A program made the translations under genes and the position numbers. The notes under the pieces were generated by a model. It had not been told where the DNA came from. It ran no database searches and worked only from the letters and a program-made list of their open reading frames with translations. From Paraglaciecola sp. L3A3 (GTDB lineage Bacteria > Pseudomonadota > Gammaproteobacteria > Enterobacterales > Alteromonadaceae): a stretch of DNA of 64,000 nt. Below, in pieces: positions 43,428 to 51,663 of the stretch. How positions within the stretch are numbered: the stretch's first letter is position 1; each line of letters begins with the position of its first letter. The stretch covers positions 4,447,501 to 4,511,500 of the forward strand of contig NZ_CP047023.1 in assembly GCF_009796765.1 (NCBI RefSeq), in the 5' to 3' direction.

Positions 43428-44762
43428 ATGAAAGCTAACTCAGATATCTTATTTGCCCTTGAAGATATTCCTAGTAAATCCCAAAGTATTACCGCCGCAT
43501 TGCAACACCTTATGGCTTGTTTTGTTGGGGTGATCACGCCAACACTTATCATAGGTGCCACACTAGGATTACAAGCTGAAGTGCCTTATTTAATTAGTAT
43601 GGCATTGTTTATTTCAGGTGTGTCTACTTTTGTACAAGCTAAAACATTCGGCCCAGTAGGCTGCGGTTTGATTGCGGTGCAAGGTACCAGTTTTGCTTTT
43701 GTCAGCGCCCTATTAGTAGCAGGCTTTGCGATTAAAGCCAAAGGCGGCAGCAATGATGAAATATTAGCCACTATGTTTGGTATCTGTTTTGTTGGGGCTT
43801 TTATCGAGATTATTGTTAGCCAATTTATCGACAAAGTGAAACGCATTATCACTCCGTTAACCACAGGCATAGTGATTACCACAATTGGTGTAAGCTTAAT
43901 TAAAGTGGGGATCACAGACTTAGCCGGAGGCTTTGGCAGCACTAGCTTTGGTGAAGTACAAAACTTAGGCTTAGGCTTATTTGTGTTGGTGCTAATAATC
44001 GGCCTAAATATATCTAAAAACCCTTGGATCAGGCTATCAGCCATTATGATGGGAATGTTAGCAGGCTCAGTGCTAGCTTACGCCTTAGGCTTAGTATCTT
44101 TTGCCAGCGTAGTGGAACAGCCTTGGTTTAGTTTACCTGTGCCATTTAAATATGGCTTTAATTTTGACATGGATATCTTTTTACCTGTTGCCCTTATCTA
44201 TTTTTTAACCGCATTAGAAACCTCTGGCGATATTACCGCTAATAGTCTTTTTTGTGGCCTGCCTATTAAAGGTGATAGTTACTTTAAGCGAGTCAAAGGT
44301 GGGGTATTAGCCGATGGTCTAAATTCAGCCCTAGCTGCTGTATTTAATACTTTCCCCAATACCACTTTTGGCCAGAACAATGCGGTGATCCAAATGACAG
44401 GTGTCGCCAGTCGTCACGTTGGTTTCTACATTGCTGGGATCATGGTTTTACTGGGCCTGTTCCCTATTATTGGTGGTGTACTGCAAGCTATTCCTAAACC
44501 GGTATTAGGAGGAGCAACCTTAGTGATGTTTGCCACTATCGCGGTGGCAGGTATTAAAATACTCAGCAGTGAACCTATTGATAGACGGAAATCACTGATC
44601 ATAGCCACCTCTTTTGGTGCTGGCTTAGGAGTACTTATGGTGCCTGAAGCGGTACAAGGCTTGCCTGGGCTATTAAAAAACATACTTTCATCAGCTGTTA
44701 CCACCGCTGGTTTCACAGCTATCATTATGAGTTTATTGCTGCCTGAAGATAAAGAAAGTTAA
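43428..44762 (+). CDS. NCS2-family nucleobase (xanthine/uracil) permease
   Basis: The 444-residue inner-membrane transporter has about 12-14 helices. NCS2 features are QHLMACFVGVITPTLIIGA near the start, QGTSFAFVSA, the acidic helix ALIYFLTALETSGDITANS with its conserved Glu, and FNTFPNTTFGQNNAVIQMTG, the NCS2 signature. The spacing of Q/E residues fits the purine (XanP/UacT) branch better than uracil, but not decisively. AAAAGGA precedes the ATG at 43428. With the Tat-exported guanine-deaminase-like enzyme 3 kb downstream, it may import xanthine. Confidence 0.88.
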   Translation: MKANSDILFALEDIPSKSQSITAALQHLMACFVGVITPTLIIGATLGLQAEVPYLISMALFISGVSTFVQAKTFGPVGCGLIAVQGTSFAFVSALLVAGFAIKAKGGSNDEILATMFGICFVGAFIEIIVSQFIDKVKRIITPLTTGIVITTIGVSLIKVGITDLAGGFGSTSFGEVQNLGLGLFVLVLIIGLNISKNPWIRLSAIMMGMLAGSVLAYALGLVSFASVVEQPWFSLPVPFKYGFNFDMDIFLPVALIYFLTALETSGDITANSLFCGLPIKGDSYFKRVKGGVLADGLNSALAAVFNTFPNTTFGQNNAVIQMTGVASRHVGFYIAGIMVLLGLFPIIGGVLQAIPKPVLGGATLVMFATIAVAGIKILSSEPIDRRKSLIIATSFGAGLGVLMVPEAVQGLPGLLKNILSSAVTTAGFTAIIMSLLLPEDKES

Positions 44763-45255
44763 CCTCTCAGTTAATTTATTTGTTACTTGCACTAAATTAA
44801 CACCTATGCCCAAAATGAGTCATTCTTGCACTTTTTTTGGGCGAATATTTCTATTTCCTCTGCATTTGTAAGATCACCAATTCAAGGAAACACATATAAC
44901 TAATCGAACGGTCAAAGTAATACTAGTGAGATAGCGAATACAATAATCAGCAATATTGAAAAAATACCGCTCTTTCATTGTGCAACATAGTATTATTTTG
45001 CACATTAAGAACCCCCTCTATCGTTACCTACTTCTTGAAATTCTATTCTTCTACACTAAAAAATTTTATTAATAATCACATAAATTCAATGAGTTACAAA
45101 ATCAAAAAAGAACCTGTCTGAGCGGTCAGAAAACTGGCACTTTTCCTGCTACACATTGATAAGTCGACTAACAGCTTAAATTCATAACTAATATATTGCA
45201 GAAATAAGCATACCTGTCGAATGAACACACATTCAATTCACTCTAGGAAAAACTA
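44763..45255. other. Intergenic region before the TonB receptor gene
   Basis: About 490 bases without a gene. It includes TCTGAGCGGTCAGA at 45117-45130 (possible operator). A promoter is likely in the last 130 bases but no clear -35/-10 pair stands out. Confidence 0.45.
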
Positions 45256-47589
45256 ATGCACAACAAAACCTTCAAATTGAAGCCAATAGCCGCAGCGTTG
45301 GTTGTTTCAAATTTCATCGCGCACGCAGGATATGCTCAAGAGTCATCTTCAGCAGCAAACCCTGAGCCTGCAAGAGCCATTGAAAACATTATCGTGACCG
45401 CCGAGAAACGTAGCGAGAGCCTGCAAGACTTATCGCAAGCTGTTACGGCTATGACTGCCGATGATCTTGATAGAAAATACATTTCTTCTTTTGTGGATTT
45501 AAGTGCCGTAGCACCGGGTGTCACTGTCGCTAAAAATGAAGGTTTTAAAACAATTATTTCTGTTCGAGGTGTTGGTAACGAAGCAAACCAGAATGCAACA
45601 GCCAACCCTTCAGTGTCTTACCATATGGACGGCATTTATATAGCTTCGCCATACGCCCTGCAAACCGACTTTATAGATATTGACCGTATAGAAGTATTAC
45701 GGGGACCACAAGGCACTCTCTTTGGGCAAAACTCAACAGGTGGTGCAATCAACGTTATCAACACTTTACCTAATTTTACAGACATAGAGGGAAAGGCTGA
45801 TCTAACCATTGGTAGTTATAATTTACGCAAAGCTCGCGGTACCGTGAATGTACCTATTTCTGACGATTTAGCGATGCGAACTTCATTTAGCGCTGTAGTA
45901 CAAGACGGTTACACAGACAATGTATACGACGGTCCGAGCGTAACAACACCTGGCGAGACCTATGTAGGTGAAGACCTAGACAATATCGACAACATGTCGT
46001 TTCGTACTGATTGGTTATTTAATGCTACAGACGATCTAAGTATTCGTTTTTTAGCACAGATATTCACAGGAGAGTCTAACGGTGCTGGGATTAAAGGCAT
46101 AGACGATCCCACACCTGGCAATAGAAACTTATCTCAAGATACCGAATCTTCTTATGAATTAGACTCTGAAGTATATGGTTTAATTGCAGAGTGGGATGCA
46201 GGTCTAGTTACCATAAAATCGTTAACTAGTTATCAAAAAGATGACATTACTGTGGTGCGTGATAACGATCGTCATTCATTTTTGACCAACCCTGAAATCC
46301 AAATTAGCCAGTTCAATCCTGAAAATAATATTCAAACCACCTTCACCCAAGAAATCAATGTTATTTCTAACGAGCCATTATTTGGCAAGTTAGACTGGCT
46401 CGTAGGTGTGTTCTATCTAGATACCGATATCGAAATTACTATTCGAGAAGAGCTTGATAAAGGCCGTGACGGTTTCCTCGATGGTTATGAAACAAGTTTT
46501 CCTGCAGTATTTGGTGGCGATGTCGGCTTTATTTCTGACTCTAATCCCAAGCGTGAATCAATATCTCTTTATGGTCAAACGACTTATCCACTAAGTGATG
46601 ATGTTCGTTTAATTACAGGCTTACGTTACACCCATGATGAAGTCAAAAGTACGGTTTCTAACTTTTTTGCTACTGAACCTTCATTTATCAATCCAAAGAC
46701 CAATGATATTACTGGTCGTTTAGCCGTTGAATGGGACCTCAGTAAAGATGTAATGACATATGCATCTTATACACGAGGTTTAAAACCTGGAGGAAGCAAC
46801 TTAACATTTTCAGTCGGTGACGATGCGTTAGTAAAAGAGGCATTTGAAGATGAAACTATCAACGCTTACGAGATTGGTTACAAAGCAGATTTAATGAATA
46901 GCATGGTACGAACCAATGTAGCTGCCTTTTACTACGACTATACCAACTTACAATTCCAGGCATCTGATTTCAATGAGTTTGGTAGCGGCGTTTCAAACAT
47001 TCCAGAATCCGAGATTTACGGCGTAGAGTTTGAGATGACAGCCCTAATTGGGGAGCACTTTAGTTTAGATGTGAAGATGGCTGCAATAGAGTCTGAAATA
47101 TCTGCAGACTATTTAGCCCTTGATAACCGTTTGTTAATTGAAGATGTATTTTTAGCTGATGGTGTAACGCCAGCAAAAGAGGAGATTCATGGTGGCGACA
47201 GAGATGTTGCAGGATTTCTACAAAACTTAAATGGCAACGAACTTGCGAAAACCCCTGGCTTAACCGCTGATATTACCTTGTCTTATGAAGATATATTGTC
47301 TAATGGTGGATACATACTAGCCAGTCTACAATACACTTATCGTGGTGATTTCGAACAACGAGTTTTCAATAATCCTGAAGTGGATCCTGTTGATGCTTAT
47401 GATGTGTTAAACCTAAATGTATCCTATGACACGCCTGATGAAGTTTGGGGTGTCGACTTTATAGTTTATAACTTAACAGACGAAGACGGCATTAACTCGT
47501 CAATGACTGATGTGTTTGGTGTAAACGAGACTGGTTTTCAGTATATCGCACCGCGTATGGTAATGGGCCGTGTTCGATATAATTTTTAA
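45256..47589 (+). CDS. TonB-dependent outer-membrane receptor
   Basis: The 777-residue protein has a signal peptide (residues 1-27, ending HAGYAQ) and a TonB box-like IENIIVTAEKR. The plug domain spans about 45-170 (VLRGPQGTLFGQNSTGGAIN), and the beta-barrel ends in an aromatic residue (MVMGRVRYNF). It is of the large-family type common in Alteromonadales for carbohydrate or other small-molecule uptake. Its place between an NCS2 permease and a deaminase suggests a purine or nucleoside ligand, by inference. No siderophore biosynthesis genes are near. Confidence 0.92.
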   Translation: MHNKTFKLKPIAAALVVSNFIAHAGYAQESSSAANPEPARAIENIIVTAEKRSESLQDLSQAVTAMTADDLDRKYISSFVDLSAVAPGVTVAKNEGFKTIISVRGVGNEANQNATANPSVSYHMDGIYIASPYALQTDFIDIDRIEVLRGPQGTLFGQNSTGGAINVINTLPNFTDIEGKADLTIGSYNLRKARGTVNVPISDDLAMRTSFSAVVQDGYTDNVYDGPSVTTPGETYVGEDLDNIDNMSFRTDWLFNATDDLSIRFLAQIFTGESNGAGIKGIDDPTPGNRNLSQDTESSYELDSEVYGLIAEWDAGLVTIKSLTSYQKDDITVVRDNDRHSFLTNPEIQISQFNPENNIQTTFTQEINVISNEPLFGKLDWLVGVFYLDTDIEITIREELDKGRDGFLDGYETSFPAVFGGDVGFISDSNPKRESISLYGQTTYPLSDDVRLITGLRYTHDEVKSTVSNFFATEPSFINPKTNDITGRLAVEWDLSKDVMTYASYTRGLKPGGSNLTFSVGDDALVKEAFEDETINAYEIGYKADLMNSMVRTNVAAFYYDYTNLQFQASDFNEFGSGVSNIPESEIYGVEFEMTALIGEHFSLDVKMAAIESEISADYLALDNRLLIEDVFLADGVTPAKEEIHGGDRDVAGFLQNLNGNELAKTPGLTADITLSYEDILSNGGYILASLQYTYRGDFEQRVFNNPEVDPVDAYDVLNLNVSYDTPDEVWGVDFIVYNLTDEDGINSSMTDVFGVNETGFQYIAPRMVMGRVRYNF

Positions 47590-47610
47590 TCTTTCATAGG
47601 AAAAGCGTAT

Positions 47611-47648
47611 AAAAAGTCCGGTTATATCACTATATCACCGGACTTTTT
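47611..47648 (+). terminator. Terminator after the TonB receptor gene
   Basis: AAAAAGTCCGGT / ACCGGACTTTTT with a 14-base loop containing TATATCAC-TATATC. It lies 22 bases past the stop and would separate the receptor from the deaminase gene, at least in part. Confidence 0.85.
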
Positions 47649-47680
47649 GCATTCTAGAACAAAACTGGAGTAAACAAGTC

Positions 47681-48295
47681 ATGGCTGAACAAAAGCCGCT
47701 TAATAGCCGCAGAACACTACTGCGTTTTGCTGGTTTTTCACTTGCGACTGCTAGCATAGCACCTTTGCTTTTCACCAAGGCGAAAGCGGAATCTGATAAC
47801 CGGCCAAGCCCACCTGGAAACGATCCTACGGCCGAGCAAATGTTGAAACACCTAAGACAAGCTAATAAAGTCGCTTACGAGACTATGCAAAACGGCCATC
47901 ATCCCTTTGGTGCGGTATTAGTTGCTGCTGACAACGAAACGGTAGTGATGGAACAAGGCAATATAAGCTCTGTTGCCCATGCTGAGTCGACACTAGCACA
48001 ACGCGCTGCAAAAAAATTCTCAGCAGAAGAATTATGGGGAATGACTTTATATTCTACCGCTGAACCTTGTGTAATGTGCGCGGGCACACAATATTGGGCA
48101 AATATTGGTCGTCTAGTTTATGGTATGTCAGAGCATCAATTATTACAGCTCACCGGCAATAATAGTGAAAATCCCACTTTAGATATTCCAAGTCGATATG
48201 TATTTTCTAAAAGCCAAAAAGCCATTCGAGTATGGGGGCCAATTGATGAGGTGGTTGAAGAGATTGCAGCGCTTCATCTTGAGTTTTGGAAGTAA
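47681..48295 (+). CDS. Tat-exported nucleobase/nucleoside deaminase (guanine deaminase-like)
   Basis: The 204-residue protein starts with a twin-arginine signal (NSRRTLLRFAGFSLATASIA, R10-R11) and predicted cleavage near AKAES. The mature part is a cytidine-deaminase-fold enzyme with the zinc site HAE (H100, E102) and PCVMC (C130, C133). The flanking TAEPCVMCAGTQYWANIGRL resembles guanine deaminase and TadA-type enzymes. Export of such an enzyme to the periplasm is unusual. It would let guanine be turned into xanthine before uptake by the NCS2 permease. GGAG lies 12 bases before the ATG. Confidence 0.85.
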   Translation: MAEQKPLNSRRTLLRFAGFSLATASIAPLLFTKAKAESDNRPSPPGNDPTAEQMLKHLRQANKVAYETMQNGHHPFGAVLVAADNETVVMEQGNISSVAHAESTLAQRAAKKFSAEELWGMTLYSTAEPCVMCAGTQYWANIGRLVYGMSEHQLLQLTGNNSENPTLDIPSRYVFSKSQKAIRVWGPIDEVVEEIAALHLEFWK

Positions 48296-48350
48296 GCGAT
48301 AAAAACGGGGTAACAAAAGTCATTTCCTAGGCCTTTGACTATTCAAGCTG

Positions 48351-48494
48351 ATGTGTGCCGCTTTCGTAGGTTATGTGGCAGCCAGTTATCAAGTAATGTT
48401 GTCAATTAATAATCTATTTGATGAAAAATATTATGCTTCGGCTGATTTATTTGACTCAGTTATGGTTAAATCCTCTGAAAGCCGCACTGGATAA
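48351..48494 (+). pseudogene. 3' remnant of a TonB-dependent receptor gene
   Basis: Reading frame ending at the TAA at 48494 gives AAFVGYVAASYQVMLSINNL and FDEKYYASADLFDSVMVKSS followed by ESRTG. The SINNLFDxxYY pattern is the typical penultimate barrel strand of TonB siderophore-type receptors. Only about 47 codons remain, with no start and no upstream homologous sequence visible in this frame. Overlaps no other gene. Confidence 0.7.
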
Positions 48495-48506
48495 GCCATG
48501 ATTAAT

Positions 48507-48531
48507 ACTAATCCGCATTGGTATAATTATA
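48507..48531 (+). repeat. Repeat family C fragment
   Basis: ATACTAATCCGCATTGGTAT followed by AATTATAA joins the left (ATACCAATCCGCATT) and right (TTGGTATAA) ends of family C, as if the interior had been deleted. Confidence 0.5.
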
Positions 48532-48563
48532 AGTTCTAAAGCTATTATTATATTAACAACAAA

Positions 48564-48589
48564 AATCGGGGCCACCTGTGGCTCCGATT
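48564..48589 (-). terminator. Terminator of the M3 peptidase gene
   Basis: On the minus strand AATCGGAGCCAC / GTGGCCCCGATT with a 2-base loop, one mismatch pair, then TTTTTG. It lies 22 bases after the stop of the minus-strand gene. Confidence 0.85.
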
Positions 48590-48610
48590 GCTAATACCTC
48601 TCCAGATACA

Positions 48611-50590
48611 TCACTCCCCTTTACTTAATTTTTGAGCATAAGCTTCTACGGTAAAATCTCTGCCTAAAAAGTCTTTGACTAATTCAGCCGCGGGTTTGGT
48701 GCCAGTTTTCGCCAAAATTAACTGGCGATAGTCATTCGCTGTTTTTTTATTACGTAAACCTTCTTTTTTAAAGCGTGATAATAATTCTTCAGCAATAGAG
48801 TTTGACCACTGGTAGGTATAATACTTAGCGCCATAACTATTTAAATGTCCAAACGAAGTGTGTAAATAAGTGCCATCAACATAACCATAAGGTGAATACC
48901 GATTAAATATATCTTGTTCGAAGGTGTTTAAATCTAAGTCTTTTGGATCTCGGTTATACAAGTCAAATGACATAGCCGTGTAAGTTAGCTGAGTCGCAAC
49001 TCCAAGGGCTTGACCTAAATAACGAGCTTCATTCATTTTTTCAACTAATGCTTTGGGGATAACCTGGCCTTTGCTATTAGTGGCAAAGCGTTTTAATGTT
49101 TGATAATTCCAGACCCATTCTTGCAACATCATTGAAGGGGCTTCATTAAAATCAGATTCCCCCTGAAAACGGCTATAGCCAATATCATTTTGTCCGGCAA
49201 AAATAAAATGCAGCAAATGCCCGTATTCATGTAGAAAGGTTTCCACTTGAGCGTGTTCCATTAAACCTTTAGGGAAATTCATCACTAGGGCCGCGGCTGG
49301 GGTAGTTTTATCCTTTTTACCTAAACGCACACCAAATTGTGCCGCATGGGTGTATTTACCTTCTCTAGGATGAGAATCGAGATAAAAATTACCAATGAGT
49401 TTTTTATTTTCATACACCTCATAGGCTTCAACACTGGTGTGCCAAGAAGCCATATTTGAGCGTTTGATAGTGATATCAAATAAATCTTCAGAAAGTGCAA
49501 TAATGCCATCTCGAACTTTATCGTAATCAAAATATTCTCTTACCAGTTTGGTATCCAGTTTATAGTATTGTTCCCTAATGATGTTGCTCAAATAAGCCTC
49601 ATCCCAACTAAACACTTGTTTAGTGCTTGGGGTTAATTTTTGTTTTTGTGCCAATAACATAGCTTTTTCTGTTAACACAGGCGCTTTTATTGCCGCACTT
49701 AGCTTATCGGTGAATTGCACAACCTTGGATGGTTGGCTGACCATAGTGCCTAACAGATTGGTCTCAGCGAAGTTTTTGTGGCCCAGCAACTTGGCTAGTT
49801 GGTAACGTTTTTCCAATAGCTGCATTAACACAGGTTGGTTTTCTGCCACCGCACGATTACGTTTCATGATTGCCACTTCTTTGCGTAAAGAAGCATCGTG
49901 AGCATATTTTTCAATAGGCGTAATATCAGAATAAGCGGTAGTGATAACCACTAAACCATTTTCGTCCACAGGATGACTGTCTAGGTAATCTTGAGGTAAT
50001 CCAGCTAATCGATTTGGGTTTACGCTAATAGATTCTACTGCTTTGGTAATATTTTGGTTGAAAGTATTACCAATTTCGCTGATGTCATCATTAACTTCTT
50101 TGATTTGCTCTCTGACTTGTTTAGGTTTACCTATACCAGAACTTTCAAACTGTTGTTTCCAATAATTAACTGTAAAAATTTTATCCGCAGATAAGCCCTG
50201 TGTTTTAACAGCTGACATACGGTCGTACAAGTCTCGATTCATCGCTAATTCATTGAGTAGGGCCATACCCTTTAACGCACAATCGGTACTGGCCTTACGA
50301 ATAGCTTGGTCTGTGTGCACATTTTGCATTAAATAATCATGTAAAAATTCATCAACAAATTCAGTCATATAATCATCAAAAGACTGAAATACGCTGTCAT
50401 AAGTCGCTGCAGACGGGTCAGAAACTAGGGTGCTGAGTTGTTGATTAAAGGTCGCCATGTAACTTGTACAGTTTTCACTAATAACTTCAGGGCTGCGTTG
50501 AAAAGTGTTTTCGGCTACAGCAACGGGGGCGAATAAGAAAACAAAGGCAGAGCAGAATAATGCAGAATAACTAGAGCGAAATAATTTCAT
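48611..50590 (-). CDS. M3-family oligopeptidase, exported
   Basis: The 659-residue zinc peptidase of the thimet oligopeptidase/Dcp type has the motif FLHEYGHLLHFIFAG (HExxH) and the downstream Glu-bearing helix FNEAPSMMLQEWVWNYQTL. An N-terminal signal peptide (MKLFRSSYSALFCSAFVFLF, cleavage after VAVAE) sends it to the periplasm, unlike cytoplasmic Dcp/PrlC. I start at the second Met (50590). A 9-residue longer form is possible. Confidence 0.9.
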   Translation of the reverse strand: MKLFRSSYSALFCSAFVFLFAPVAVAENTFQRSPEVISENCTSYMATFNQQLSTLVSDPSAATYDSVFQSFDDYMTEFVDEFLHDYLMQNVHTDQAIRKASTDCALKGMALLNELAMNRDLYDRMSAVKTQGLSADKIFTVNYWKQQFESSGIGKPKQVREQIKEVNDDISEIGNTFNQNITKAVESISVNPNRLAGLPQDYLDSHPVDENGLVVITTAYSDITPIEKYAHDASLRKEVAIMKRNRAVAENQPVLMQLLEKRYQLAKLLGHKNFAETNLLGTMVSQPSKVVQFTDKLSAAIKAPVLTEKAMLLAQKQKLTPSTKQVFSWDEAYLSNIIREQYYKLDTKLVREYFDYDKVRDGIIALSEDLFDITIKRSNMASWHTSVEAYEVYENKKLIGNFYLDSHPREGKYTHAAQFGVRLGKKDKTTPAAALVMNFPKGLMEHAQVETFLHEYGHLLHFIFAGQNDIGYSRFQGESDFNEAPSMMLQEWVWNYQTLKRFATNSKGQVIPKALVEKMNEARYLGQALGVATQLTYTAMSFDLYNRDPKDLDLNTFEQDIFNRYSPYGYVDGTYLHTSFGHLNSYGAKYYTYQWSNSIAEELLSRFKKEGLRNKKTANDYRQLILAKTGTKPAAELVKDFLGRDFTVEAYAQKLSKGE

Positions 50591-50663
50591 ATAAAATCCC
50601 TGTGGAACCATGGTCACTAAATCTAAATAATAAAATAATTAGAACTGGAATTATCGGTAACAA

Positions 50664-51647
50664 TTAATCTTTCCAGCGTTCTTTAATTTCTAAAACTTGA
50701 TCCAAACTTTGGGCAAATAAATCAACTAATTGAGGATCAAAATGCTGCCCTTTTTGACTTTGAATAAAATCCATCGCTTTTTCTACAGGCCATGCATCTT
50801 TATAAGGCCTAACACTGGTTAAGGCATCAAATACATCTGCCAATGCCACTATACGACCTTCAACAGGGATATCTTCACCAGCTAGTTGTTTAGGGTAGCC
50901 TGTGCCATTCCATTTCTCGTGATGGGTTAATGACACAACTTTAGCTAAAGCAATTAAATCAGAGTCCGATTCACCTAAAATTTCAGCGCCTATTTCAGGA
51001 TGTTTTTTCATCTGCTCGAATTCGTCATCGGTTAACTTGCCAGGTTTAAGCATAATGCTATCTGGGATTCCAATTTTACCTATGTCGTGCATAGGCGCAG
51101 CATTAAATAAGTTTTCGGCTTGAATACTTGAAAAACCATAGGCTAAAGCAAGTACTCTAGAGTAATGGCTCATGCGCATCACATGCATACCTGTTTCATT
51201 ATCCTTGTATTCTGATGCCCGCCCAAGACGTTGAATCACTTGCAGACGAGTTCTTCTTAATTCCTCAGCGTCCACTAATGATAAATGAGTCTTGACCCTA
51301 GCTTTCACCACTGCGGCTGAAACAGGTTTAGCGATATAATCAACCGCACCAAGATTTAATCCTTTGGCTTCATCATCAGTGTCATTTAATGCGGTGACAA
51401 AAATAATTGGAATAGCTTTAAAATTGTCATTTTTTTTCAGTATTTCACACACTTGATAACCTGTCATTTCAGGCATCATCACATCTAACAAAATAAGGTC
51501 TGGGCGATCTTTTTCCACTAGACGTAAAGCATCTGCGCCACTTTTAGCAAAAGTCAGTTTATAACTTTGATTTAATATTTGATTCAACACCCGTAAATTT
51601 GTGGGTTCATCATCTACTATCAATACACTTTGCTCACTTTTTAACAT
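50664..51647 (-). CDS. Response regulator with HD-GYP c-di-GMP phosphodiesterase domain
   Basis: The 327-residue protein has a receiver domain at residues 8-122 (D55-region in DLILLDVMMPEMTGYQV) and an HD-GYP domain at about 145-320: HDIGKIGIPDSIMLKPGKL, HPEIGAEIL, HHEKWNGTGYP and ADVFDALTSVRPYK. All metal-binding His/Asp residues appear present, so it should degrade c-di-GMP. It starts 16 bases after the sensor kinase gene ends, so the two form a two-component pair. Confidence 0.93.
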   Translation of the reverse strand: MLKSEQSVLIVDDEPTNLRVLNQILNQSYKLTFAKSGADALRLVEKDRPDLILLDVMMPEMTGYQVCEILKKNDNFKAIPIIFVTALNDTDDEAKGLNLGAVDYIAKPVSAAVVKARVKTHLSLVDAEELRRTRLQVIQRLGRASEYKDNETGMHVMRMSHYSRVLALAYGFSSIQAENLFNAAPMHDIGKIGIPDSIMLKPGKLTDDEFEQMKKHPEIGAEILGESDSDLIALAKVVSLTHHEKWNGTGYPKQLAGEDIPVEGRIVALADVFDALTSVRPYKDAWPVEKAMDFIQSQKGQHFDPQLVDLFAQSLDQVLEIKERWKD

Positions 51648-51663
51648 GGTATTGTTTCTTCTA

